64,000 nucleotides of DNA, from the NCBI RefSeq assembly GCF_900155915.1, contig NZ_FTPO01000003.1:248001-312000 (forward strand), given 5' to 3'. The DNA is from Microbacterium sp. RU33B. GTDB taxonomy: Bacteria; Actinomycetota; Actinomycetes; Actinomycetales; Microbacteriaceae. Under the pieces are notes generated by a model. It worked only from the letters and a program-made list of their open reading frames with translations, had not been told where the DNA came from and did not search any database. The number at the start of each line of letters is the position of its first letter. The first letter of the stretch is position 1. Positions 44,231 through 52,600 of this stretch are shown here, in pieces. Both the position numbers and the translations under genes were made by a program.

Positions 44231-45700
44231 ATGGGTGAGGACCGCGAGGCCGAGCTGCTGGCGCAGGTGCCGGACCGGCTGTTCATCGGCGGCGAGTGGC
44301 GGACGGCCGAGGCCGGCAAGACGCTCAAGGTCTACGACCCGGCCACGGGAGAGGTCGTGAAGGAGATCGCCGACGCGTCTCCCGCCGACGGCATGGCGGC
44401 ACTGGCCGCTGCGGATGCCGCGTTCCCGTCGTGGTCGCGCACCCCCGCCCGTGAGCGTGCGGAACTCCTGCGGCGCGCGTTCGACCTGCTCCAGGAGCGC
44501 AAGGAGGAGTTCGCACTCCTCATGACGATCGAGATGGGCAAGCCGCTGGCCGAGGCGCGCGGCGAGGTCGCCTACGGTGGCGAGTTCGTGCGCTGGTTCA
44601 GCGAGGAGACGCCGCGCATCCAGGGCCGCTACGGCGCGAACCCCGAGGGCACCGGACGGATGATCGTCTCGCAGCACGCTGTCGGCCCGTGCTTCCTCAT
44701 CACCCCCTGGAACTTCCCGCTCGCGATGGCGACGCGCAAGATCGCTCCCGCGCTCGCCGCGGGCTGCACCGTCGTGATCAAGCCGGCCGAGCTGACCCCT
44801 CTCACGACGCTCTACTTCGTGAAGCTCCTCGAAGACGCCGGTCTCCCCAAGGGCGTCGTCAACGTCTTCACGACCTCGACCTCCAGCGCGGTCTCGGCTC
44901 CGATCATCGCCGACCCGCGCCTGCGCAAGCTGTCGTTCACCGGATCGACGCCCGTCGGCGTCAAGCTCCTCGAGCAGGCGGCAGGCGGCGTGCTGCGCAC
45001 CTCGATGGAGCTCGGCGGCAACGCGCCCTTCGTCGTGTTCGACGACGCCGACCTCGACAAGGCCGTCGACGGTGCGATCGCGGCGAAGTTCCGCAACATC
45101 GGCCAGGCCTGCACCGCGGCCAACCGCTTCATCGTGCACCGCTCCGTCGTCGACGAGTTCGCGCGTCGCGTGACCGAACGCGTCACGGCGTTCGGCATCG
45201 GCCGCGGCACCGAGGAGGGCGTCACGATCGGGCCCCTGATCGACGACCGCGCGGTCGCGAAGGCCGACGAGCTCGTCACGGATGCCGTCGCCCGCGGCGC
45301 CGATCTGCGCACGGGGGGCAAGCCGGTCGACGGCCCCGGCACGTTCTACCTTCCGACGGTCCTGTCGGACGTGCAGCCGGGCAGCGACATCCTCCGCGAG
45401 GAGATCTTCGGTCCCGTTCTCGCCATCGTCCCGTTCGACGACGAGGACGAGGCCGTGCGCATCGCCAACGACACCGAGTACGGACTCGTGTCGTACGTCT
45501 ACACCGAGAGCCTCGCGCGCGGTCAGCGCATGATCGAGCTCCTCGAGACGGGGATGATGGGGCTCAACATGGGCGTCGTCTCCAACGCGGCCGCGCCGTT
45601 CGGCGGATGGAAGCTCTCGGGTCTCGGCCGCGAAGGCGGTGCGGAAGGCATCCACGAGTACCTCCAGACGAAGTACACGCTCACGCCCAACCCGTTCTGA
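44231..45700 (+). CDS. gabD: NAD(P)-dependent succinate-semialdehyde dehydrogenase
   Basis: 489 residues, aldehyde dehydrogenase superfamily. It oxidises succinate semialdehyde to succinate. Motifs: TPWNFPLAMATRKIAPALA, VIKPAELTPLT, the catalytic Glu in LELGGNAPFVVF-like MELGGNAPFV, and the catalytic Cys in IGQACTAANRF. The C-terminal GGWKLSGLGREGGAEGIHEYLQTKY is typical of the SSADH group. ATG 44231 has an AAGGAG site. No GABA transaminase is linked, so the source of the aldehyde is open and another aldehyde is possible. Confidence 0.92.
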   Translation: MGEDREAELLAQVPDRLFIGGEWRTAEAGKTLKVYDPATGEVVKEIADASPADGMAALAAADAAFPSWSRTPARERAELLRRAFDLLQERKEEFALLMTIEMGKPLAEARGEVAYGGEFVRWFSEETPRIQGRYGANPEGTGRMIVSQHAVGPCFLITPWNFPLAMATRKIAPALAAGCTVVIKPAELTPLTTLYFVKLLEDAGLPKGVVNVFTTSTSSAVSAPIIADPRLRKLSFTGSTPVGVKLLEQAAGGVLRTSMELGGNAPFVVFDDADLDKAVDGAIAAKFRNIGQACTAANRFIVHRSVVDEFARRVTERVTAFGIGRGTEEGVTIGPLIDDRAVAKADELVTDAVARGADLRTGGKPVDGPGTFYLPTVLSDVQPGSDILREEIFGPVLAIVPFDDEDEAVRIANDTEYGLVSYVYTESLARGQRMIELLETGMMGLNMGVVSNAAAPFGGWKLSGLGREGGAEGIHEYLQTKYTLTPNPF

Positions 45701-45732
45701 CGTCTGCGCGCACGACGCGCGAAGATGGGGTG

Positions 45733-46803
45733 ATGTATGCCGCGAAGCTCGCCGACGAACGTCTGCGCTCCCACCGGCTGACCGCGCGCGCTCCGTCGGT
45801 CGCCGCGGCGGCCGAGCACCTGCTCGCGACGCAGGCGCAGGAGTTCTGGGGCGGCCGCTGGGCGCTCGCGGTGCGGACGAAGGGCGAGCCCGCCCTGTCC
45901 GACGTCGACGCCGCCTTCGACCGCGGCGCCATCGTGCGCTCCTGGACGATGCGGGGCACGCTGCACATCGTCCCGCCCCGCGACCTCGCGTGGGTGCTCT
46001 CGATCACCGCTGCGCGTCAGATGAAGCAGTTCGCGCCCGTGCTCCGGAACATCGGGCTCGACGACGGGCATCTCGCCGCTGCCGAGCGTGCCGTGCGCTC
46101 GGCGCTCCGCGGCGGGAATCGTCTGACGCGCGCCGAGTTCTCCGACGTCGTCGCCGGGGCCGGCATCGATCCGGGCGGCATGCGCACCGGGCACCTCGTG
46201 TCGGCGCTGTCGATCCGGGGAGTGGTGTGCTGGGGTCCGGTCGTCGTCCGTACGGGCGCCCCGAGCCGCGAGCAGCACCTCGTGCTGACGGAGGAGTGGA
46301 TCACGGATGCCGCGGCCCCCGTCGATCCGCTCGCGGAGTTCTACGTGCGCTATCTGGCCGCGCACGGCCCCGCCGGCCCGTCCGATTTCGCCTGGTGGGC
46401 GGCGCTCCCGCTCGGCGTCGCGCGCGAGGCGGCGGAGCGTGCGACCGACCGGGTCGTGGAGGTCTCGGAGGGACTCTTCGTGGTGGCCGGCGCGCGTCCG
46501 CGCCGGACCCCTCCGACGCCGCCCGTGCTCGCGCTGCCGCCGTTCGAGGAGTACTACCTCTCCTACGCCGACCGCGCGGCGACGTGCGCGCCGGAGTTCA
46601 CCGCGGTCATCGGGCCCAGCATGAACGGCATCGTGCGACCGATCCTCGTCGCACGCGGCGAGATCGCGGGCGTGTGGTCGCACTCGGTCGCAGTCGGCCG
46701 CCACCACCTGCTGCCCGAGGCCGAGCTGTTCGCTGCCGCGCGGGCGACGGATGCCGAGATCGCGGAGGCGCTCGAGCGCTTCCGCCGCTTCATCACGTCC
46801 TGA
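45733..46803 (+). CDS. Winged helix DNA-binding domain protein (HTH_42 / YcaQ-like)
   Basis: 356 residues. Features of the HTH_42 family: LLATQAQEFWGGRWALAVRT, the SWTMRGTLHIVPPRDLAWVL stretch with Arg-Gly-Thr-x-His, and LPPFEEYYLSYADR near 265. Related proteins include AlkX/YcaQ DNA glycosylases acting on cross-linked or bulky lesions; whether this one has that activity is unknown. It follows gabD by 30 bases and may be cotranscribed. Confidence 0.85.
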   Translation: MYAAKLADERLRSHRLTARAPSVAAAAEHLLATQAQEFWGGRWALAVRTKGEPALSDVDAAFDRGAIVRSWTMRGTLHIVPPRDLAWVLSITAARQMKQFAPVLRNIGLDDGHLAAAERAVRSALRGGNRLTRAEFSDVVAGAGIDPGGMRTGHLVSALSIRGVVCWGPVVVRTGAPSREQHLVLTEEWITDAAAPVDPLAEFYVRYLAAHGPAGPSDFAWWAALPLGVAREAAERATDRVVEVSEGLFVVAGARPRRTPPTPPVLALPPFEEYYLSYADRAATCAPEFTAVIGPSMNGIVRPILVARGEIAGVWSHSVAVGRHHLLPEAELFAAARATDAEIAEALERFRRFITS

Positions 46804-46821
46804 CGGCCCTGCCGGTCGCGG

Positions 46822-48264
46822 TCAGCCGGCGGCGTGCCGGTCGAGGAACTCGTAGACCTCGTTGTCGTCCACGCCGGGGAAGGCGCCGCGGGGAAGCGGG
46901 GAGAACATGTGCTGGTGCACGCGGGCCGAGGGCCACGCCTTGCCGGCCCACCGCTCCGCGACGGATGCGGCGGGTCGGCGGCAGCACGACTCGTCGGGGC
47001 ACGTCGACACGACGCGCTTGTGCGTCTCACGCCCGCGGAACCACTTCGCGTCGTCGAACGGCACCCCCACCGAGATCGAGAACTCGCCGGCCGACGTCGT
47101 CCCGGTCTGGGTCGAGCACCAGAACGTGCCGGCCGGGGTGTCGGTGTACTGGTAGTGCTCGGTCGTGCGGTTGTGCTCCTCGAAGGCTGCGCGCGCGAGG
47201 AACTTCCGGCACACGATCTGCCCCTCCACGGCGCCCGTGACATCCATCGGCACCGGCAGGTCGTCGTTCTCGTAGACGCGGGAGATCGCTCCGGAGCCGT
47301 CGACCCGGAGGAAGTGCAGGGGGATGTCGAAGTGATGCGTCACGAGGTTGGTCAGCCGCATGCCGGCGGCCTCGTGGGTCACCCCGAACGCGTCGCGGAA
47401 GTCCTCGACGGCGAGGTCGCGCTCCTTCTTGCGCTGCGCGAGGAAGGCGACGGATGCCGTCTCGGGCATGAGGGCGCAGGCGGCGAAGTAGTTGATCTCC
47501 AGCCGCTGCCACAGGAAGTCGGCGTAGTCGGTCGGGCGCTGATGGCCGAGCAGACGGTGGGCCATGGCCTGCAGCGCCATGGAGCGCAGCCCGTGACCGC
47601 CGGGGATGGATGCCGGGGGCAGGTAGATGCGCCCGTGCTCGAGGTCGGTGACCGAGCGGGCGGAGTGCGGAAGATCGTTGACGTAGAGCAGCTCGAAGCC
47701 CAGCTGCTCGGCCATGATGCTCACCGTGCGGTGCGTCAGGGCGCCCGATACGTGGCCTGCGGACTTGAGCTGCTTCTCGGCGAGCTTCTCGATCTCGGGC
47801 AGGTAGTTGTCCGCCGCCCGCATGCGCAGGCGCAGCTCGGTATTGGCCCGGCGCGCCTCCTCGGGCGTCGCGATGGCCTCGCGCTCGCGGCGCTGCAGCT
47901 CGCGGTGCAGTCCGAGCACCGACTCGATCGTGTCGTCGGAGAGCCCCTTGGTCACGCGCACGGGCGGGATCCCGAGCTGGCGGAACACCGGGCTCGACTG
48001 TGCACGCTCCAGTTCGATCTCCAGCGCCGCGCGCCGATTGGGCGGCTCGTTGGAGAGCAGGTCGGTGACCGCGACGCCGGTCGCACTGGCGATCGCCTGC
48101 AGCAGCGAGAGCTTCGGCTCGCGCTTGCCGTTCTCGATGAGGCTCAGCTGACTGCCCGCGACCCCGACCTTCTCGCCGAGTTCGTCCAGCGTGAGACCGT
48201 GCGAGACCCGCTGGTGGCGGATGCGGTGACCGAGGGTCGAGAGCTGGAGAGGGGTGGACGCCAT
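46822..48264 (-). CDS. RamB/ScfR-type regulator of short-chain fatty acid metabolism
   Basis: 480 residues. An XRE helix-turn-helix (about 10-65: LGHRIRHQRVSHGLTLDELGEKVGVAGSQLSL-type) precedes an IrrE/DUF955-like domain and a DUF2083-like C-terminus. The peptidase-like motif reads MALQAMAHRLLGH, so the HExxH of active IrrE enzymes is absent. The C-terminal Cys cluster CPDESCCRRP may bind metal. RamB proteins control acetate and propionate metabolism in actinobacteria. It is divergent from pckG, a gluconeogenic gene used on such substrates. Confidence 0.88.
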   Translation of the reverse strand: MASTPLQLSTLGHRIRHQRVSHGLTLDELGEKVGVAGSQLSLIENGKREPKLSLLQAIASATGVAVTDLLSNEPPNRRAALEIELERAQSSPVFRQLGIPPVRVTKGLSDDTIESVLGLHRELQRREREAIATPEEARRANTELRLRMRAADNYLPEIEKLAEKQLKSAGHVSGALTHRTVSIMAEQLGFELLYVNDLPHSARSVTDLEHGRIYLPPASIPGGHGLRSMALQAMAHRLLGHQRPTDYADFLWQRLEINYFAACALMPETASVAFLAQRKKERDLAVEDFRDAFGVTHEAAGMRLTNLVTHHFDIPLHFLRVDGSGAISRVYENDDLPVPMDVTGAVEGQIVCRKFLARAAFEEHNRTTEHYQYTDTPAGTFWCSTQTGTTSAGEFSISVGVPFDDAKWFRGRETHKRVVSTCPDESCCRRPAASVAERWAGKAWPSARVHQHMFSPLPRGAFPGVDDNEVYEFLDRHAAG

Positions 48265-48382
48265 TCCTTGAGGATATCTAAAGAATCGGAGAATTTTACG
48301 AAGATCTCGAACGTAAGGGTTCGCTTTTCCGAGTCAGAGTGGAGGTGCGCAGACGAGCGCCCGCCGACCGAAAGGACTCGAC

Positions 48383-50269
48383 ATGGCCCTGGCCGACATC
48401 TTCACGCGACCCGCCACCGGAGGAATCCGTCAGGTCACTCCGACGGCCGCCTACGGCGCGCGCCCGTCGATCGCCGGTCCCGGCATGGCAGCGCTCGAAG
48501 AGTGGGTGGACGGCGTCGCAGTGCTCACGAAGCCCGACCGCATCCACTGGGTCGACGGCTCCCGTTCCGAGAACGAGGCCCTCCTGCGCGGGATGGTCGA
48601 CGACGGCACGCTGATCAAGCTCAACCCCGAGTGGCGGCCGGGTTCGTACCTCGCCCGTTCGCACCCGAGCGATGTGGCCCGTACGGAGGGACGCACCTAC
48701 ATCGCCTCCGAGGCCGAGATCGACGCCGGCCCGACGAACAACTGGGCCGACCCCGCCGAGATGCGCGAGACGCTGACCGGCATCTTCGAGGGCGCGATGC
48801 GCGGACGCACGATGTACGTCGTGCCGTTCTCGATGGGCGCCGTCGGCGGTCCTCTGTCGCACATCGGCGTGCAGATCACCGACAGCCCCTACGCCGTCGC
48901 CTCGATCGGCATCATGACGCGCGTGGGCACCGACGTGCTCCGCGAGATCGCCACGGGGGCGGCGTGGGTCAAGACGATCCACTCCGTCGGAGCGCCGCTG
49001 GCTCCGGGCCAGGCCGACGTGGCGTGGCCGTGCAACGACGAGAAGTACATCGTGCACTTCCCCGAGACGCTCGAGGTCTGGTCGTTCGGATCGGGCTACG
49101 GCGGCAACGCCATCCTCGCCAAGAAGTGCTTCGCGCTGCGCATCGCGTCGGTGATCGGCCGCGACGAGGGATGGCTCGCCGAGCACATGCTGCTCATCCG
49201 CGTGATCTCGCCCGAAGGCAAGGCGTACCACGTCGCCGCGGCGTTCCCCTCGGCCTGCGGCAAGACCAACCTCGCGATGCTGCGCCCGACGATCCCCGGA
49301 TGGCGCGTCGAGACGCTCGGCGACGACATCGCGTGGCTGCGCCCCGGCGAGGACGGGCGCCTGTGGGCGATCAACCCCGAGGCGGGTTTCTTCGGCGTCG
49401 CACCCGGCACGGGCGAGTCGACCAACGTCACGGCGGTCGAGACGCTCTGGGGCAACACGATCTTCACGAACGTCGCGCTGCGCGCCGACGGCGACGTGTG
49501 GTGGGAGGGCCTGACCGACACGCCTCCCGCCGAGCTCACCGACTGGGAGGGCAACCCCTGGACGCCCGCGATGGGTCGCCCCGCCGCGCACCCCAACTCG
49601 CGCTTCACCGTGAGCGCCGGGCAGTGCCCGCAGATCGCTCCCGACTGGGATGCCCCGGAGGGCGTTCCCCTCGACGCCATCCTGTTCGGCGGTCGCCGCG
49701 CCACGAACGTCCCGCTCGTCGTCGAGGCCACTGACTGGACGCACGGCGTCTTCCTCGGGTCGAACATCTCCTCCGAGCGCACGGCCGCCGCCGAGGGCAC
49801 CGTGGGCGAGCTGCGCCGTGATCCCTTCGCGATGCTGCCGTTCTGCGGATACAACATGGCGGACTACTTCGGGCACTGGCTCTCGGTGGGGCAGAAGCTG
49901 CGGTTCGACCGCGCGCCGCGCATCTTCCAGGTGAACTGGTTCCGCAAGGGCGCCGACGGCCGCTTCCTCTGGCCCGGATTCGGCGACAACGCCCGCGTCA
50001 TCGACTGGATCATCCGCCGCGTCGAAGGCGCCGTCCCCGCCGTGGACAGCCCCGTCGGGCGCCTGCCGCGCACGGAGGACCTGAACCTCGACGGCATCCA
50101 CGTTCCGCAGCAGGACCTCGACGAGCTGTTCGCCGTGGACCCCGCGCTGTGGCTGAGCGAGACCGACCTCACCGAGCAGTTCTACTCGACGTTCGAAGGC
50201 CGGGTCCCCGCGCCGCTCTACGCCGAACTCGCCGCCCTCCGCTACCGCCTCCGGCGCGCACAGGGCTGA
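48383..50269 (+). CDS. pckG: Phosphoenolpyruvate carboxykinase (GTP)
   Basis: 628 residues. It converts oxaloacetate and GTP to PEP in gluconeogenesis. Motifs: the P-loop [15 protein letters not shown] with the hyper-reactive Cys, [22 protein letters not shown] with the Mn-binding Asp, and [14 protein letters not shown] with Arg. ATG 48383 follows GAAAGGA. The shared 118-bp upstream region with the RamB-like gene contains AT-richer words (AATCGGAGAATTTTACG, GTTCGCTTTTCCG) that may be regulator sites. Confidence 0.97.
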   Translation: MALADIFTRPATGGIRQVTPTAAYGARPSIAGPGMAALEEWVDGVAVLTKPDRIHWVDGSRSENEALLRGMVDDGTLIKLNPEWRPGSYLARSHPSDVARTEGRTYIASEAEIDAGPTNNWADPAEMRETLTGIFEGAMRGRTMYVVPFSMGAVGGPLSHIGVQITDSPYAVASIGIMTRVGTDVLREIATGAAWVKTIHSVGAPLAPGQADVAWPCNDEKYIVHFPETLEVWSFGSGYGGNAILAKKCFALRIASVIGRDEGWLAEHMLLIRVISPEGKAYHVAAAFPSACGKTNLAMLRPTIPGWRVETLGDDIAWLRPGEDGRLWAINPEAGFFGVAPGTGESTNVTAVETLWGNTIFTNVALRADGDVWWEGLTDTPPAELTDWEGNPWTPAMGRPAAHPNSRFTVSAGQCPQIAPDWDAPEGVPLDAILFGGRRATNVPLVVEATDWTHGVFLGSNISSERTAAAEGTVGELRRDPFAMLPFCGYNMADYFGHWLSVGQKLRFDRAPRIFQVNWFRKGADGRFLWPGFGDNARVIDWIIRRVEGAVPAVDSPVGRLPRTEDLNLDGIHVPQQDLDELFAVDPALWLSETDLTEQFYSTFEGRVPAPLYAELAALRYRLRRAQG

Positions 50270-50304
50270 ACCGCCGCGTCGCCGTACTCCCGGATCCGGA
50301 AGGG

Positions 50305-52275
50305 TCAGACCAGGAGCTGGTGCTTCGCGAGGTCGCGGTACAGCGGCGTCGAGACGACGAGCTCCGAGTGCGTGCCCTCGCCGACGACCCGGCCGTGGTC
50401 GAGCACGACGATGTGATCGCTGTCGACGACCGTCGAGAGTCGGTGCGCGATGACGATGAGCGTGCGACCGGCTGCCACGGCGTCGATCGCCTCCCGCATG
50501 CGCTGCTCGTTGAGCCCGTCGAGCGACGACGTCGACTCGTCGAGCAGCAGCACGGGAGGCGCTGCCAGCAGCGCGCGGGCGATCGCGAGGCGCTGACGCT
50601 CGCCCCCCGACAGCTTCACACCCGATTCGCCGACCGGCGCGTCGACGCCGAGCGGATTGCGCTCGAGCACCTCGCCCAGGTTCACGGCGCGCAGGACCCG
50701 CTCGCAGTCCTCGTCGGTCGCGTCGGGGGAGGCGAGTCGGAGGTTGTCGGCGATCGTGCCGGCCAGGGTCGGGGCGTCCTGTTCGACGTAGCCGAGCTGC
50801 GCACGCAGAGAATCGCGGGGGAGCAGCCGCACGTCCTGCCCGCCGAGGAGGATCGCCCCGCTCGTCGGATCGTAGAACCGCTCGATGAGCGCGAGCGTCG
50901 TGCTCTTGCCGGCGCCCGAAGGGCCGACGAGGGCGACGCGGGCGCCGCGCGGCACCCGGAACGAGACTCCGCGCAGCACCGGGGCGTCGACGGATGCCTC
51001 GGCCGACGCATCCGCCTGCTCTCCCGTCGGGAGCACGACGGTCGACGTGTCGACGTGCGCGTTCTCGAGCGCGGCGATCGCTTCGGTCTCGGCCGTGCGG
51101 CGGGCCTTCACGACGGCCTCGGGGTAGGCGAAGTGCACGTCGCGGAATTCGATCGCGATCTCGTCGCCGCGTCCGCGTCCCCCTTCGTGCGGGTCGGATG
51201 GCGCCGCACCCGCAGGAAGTGGGACGTCGACCTGCGACACGCGGGCCGCGATCTCGGCATCCGACTGCTCCTCGGTCGGCAGATCGAGGACCTCCTGGAT
51301 GCGGCCGAGCGCGCCGAGGGCCTGGTTCACCGACGTGATGGCGCCGAAGAACGAGCCGAGAGGCGCGATCAGAAGGAAGAGGAACATCACGAAGGTCACG
51401 AGCGCGGCGACCGAGATGGCTCCGGAGGCGACGCGGAAGCCTCCGAGCCCGAGCACGACCAGGAGTGAGACCTGCAGGGCGATGTTCGCGATCGGCACCA
51501 CGAGCGCCGACACCTTCGCGATGCGCACGCCGATGCCGTAGGCCTCGCTCGCGGTCGCCGAGACGGAGGCGATCTCGCGCTCGGTCGCCCCCGACGCCCG
51601 CACGGTGCGGATCGCTCCGACCGCGCGCTCGACGCCGGAGGCGAGCTCGCCCACCTTCTCCTGCTGCGCCGTCGTGGCGGTGCGGATGCGTCCGCTCAGC
51701 ACCGTCACCCCCACGACCGAGACGCCGAGGACGACGACGATCGCCAGCAGCAGCAGGGGATCGATGAACGCCATCGCGACGAGTGCGCCCACGAACAGCA
51801 GCGCGTTGCCGATCGAGTCGGCGAGGCCCTGGGTCAGCACGGCGTACAGCAGCGTCGTGTCGGTGCCGACGCGCGAGACGATGTCTCCGGTGCGGCGGGC
51901 GTCGAACTCGCTGATCGGCAGTCGCAGGATGCGCGCGATGAGCTGGCGGCGGGACGAGTAGACGACCGCCGTCCCGGTGCGCTGCAGCAGATAGTGCTGG
52001 AAGCCCCCGATGAGCGAGGCGGCCACGACCAGACCCACGATCGCCCACACGAGCATCCCGAGCGCTTCGTTGTTCTGCACGCGGTCGATGACCTGGCCCA
52101 CCAGCAGCGGCTGCGCGAGGGTCGTGACGGCGCCGACGATGCTCAGGACGGCGACGATGACGAGGACGCCCTTGTGCTCCCACAGGAACGGCAGCAGCTG
52201 CTTCAGGCTGGCGCGCGGCCCGTCCTGCGGGGCGCGGCGGCCGCGGCCGCGCGGTTTCGTGGCGGTGTCGGACAC
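50305..52275 (-). CDS. Multidrug-type ABC exporter half-transporter (membrane + ATPase)
   Basis: 656 residues from GTG 52275, which has an AAGAGG site. Another GTG at 52308 overlaps the stop of the small HTH gene as GTGA and would add 11 residues; both are plausible. Six membrane segments fill about 30-320. The ATPase has Walker A GPSGAGKSTTLALIERF, signature LSGGERQRLAIARAL and Walker B VLLLDESTSSLD. An unusual insertion of roughly 45 residues, rich in Ala, Glu and Thr, lies between FAYPEA and PVLRGVSF before Walker A. It is probably a homodimeric exporter; the substrate is unknown. Confidence 0.93.
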   Translation of the reverse strand: MSDTATKPRGRGRRAPQDGPRASLKQLLPFLWEHKGVLVIVAVLSIVGAVTTLAQPLLVGQVIDRVQNNEALGMLVWAIVGLVVAASLIGGFQHYLLQRTGTAVVYSSRRQLIARILRLPISEFDARRTGDIVSRVGTDTTLLYAVLTQGLADSIGNALLFVGALVAMAFIDPLLLLAIVVVLGVSVVGVTVLSGRIRTATTAQQEKVGELASGVERAVGAIRTVRASGATEREIASVSATASEAYGIGVRIAKVSALVVPIANIALQVSLLVVLGLGGFRVASGAISVAALVTFVMFLFLLIAPLGSFFGAITSVNQALGALGRIQEVLDLPTEEQSDAEIAARVSQVDVPLPAGAAPSDPHEGGRGRGDEIAIEFRDVHFAYPEAVVKARRTAETEAIAALENAHVDTSTVVLPTGEQADASAEASVDAPVLRGVSFRVPRGARVALVGPSGAGKSTTLALIERFYDPTSGAILLGGQDVRLLPRDSLRAQLGYVEQDAPTLAGTIADNLRLASPDATDEDCERVLRAVNLGEVLERNPLGVDAPVGESGVKLSGGERQRLAIARALLAAPPVLLLDESTSSLDGLNEQRMREAIDAVAAGRTLIVIAHRLSTVVDSDHIVVLDHGRVVGEGTHSELVVSTPLYRDLAKHQLLV

Positions 52276-52304
52276 GGGTGTACCTCTTGTTCCTGCGGTG
52301 GGGG

Positions 52305-52520
52305 TCACCTTCGACCGTACTTCTTGTGGGCGGCCTGCTTCGTCACACCGAGCGCTCCGGCGATGGCCTGCCAGGAGTAGCCGAGCGTGCGGGCGCGGCG
52401 CACCTGCACCTCCTCGGCGCGCGCGAGCTCGGCGCGCACCGCGGCGAGTCGGTGCAGCTCCGCGATCGGCTGACCGGGTGGATCCGACCCGATCAGGGTG
52501 CTCAGCTGGTCGCCGCTCAT
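52305..52520 (-). CDS. Small helix-turn-helix protein
   Basis: 71 residues. A charged helix (ELHRLAAVRAELARAEEVQVRRAR) is followed by a helix-turn-helix, YSWQAIAGALGVTKQAAHKKYG. ATG 52520 has a GGGAGGAGA site. It lies directly ahead of the ABC exporter gene and directly behind two GTCAAC-N4-GTTGAC palindromes, so it is probably the repressor of its own operon. Such short proteins lack a ligand domain, and how it would respond to a signal is unclear. Confidence 0.85.
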   Translation of the reverse strand: MSGDQLSTLIGSDPPGQPIAELHRLAAVRAELARAEEVQVRRARTLGYSWQAIAGALGVTKQAAHKKYGRR

Positions 52521-52556
52521 GAGTGTCTCCTCCCGCTGCCGCCCGAAGGCCCGCGA

Positions 52557-52600
52557 GTCAACTCTCGTTGACGACTTCCCGTATGTCAACCCTTGTTGAC
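52557..52600. promoter_or_regulatory. Twin GTCAAC-N4-GTTGAC palindromes with embedded promoter
   Basis: Two 16-bp inverted repeats with identical arms occur at 52557-52572 (spacer TCTC) and 52585-52600 (spacer CCTT), 28 bases centre to centre. On the minus strand one contributes TTGACA as -35 and the other covers the -10 position, directed at the small HTH gene. The second palindrome overlaps the stop codon of the upstream surface-protein gene. Confidence 0.75.

Noticed and set aside
48296..52183. A 1295-codon open frame on the minus strand
   Set aside because: It crosses the pckG gene antisense and the ABC exporter in the wrong frame, with no recognisable domain.
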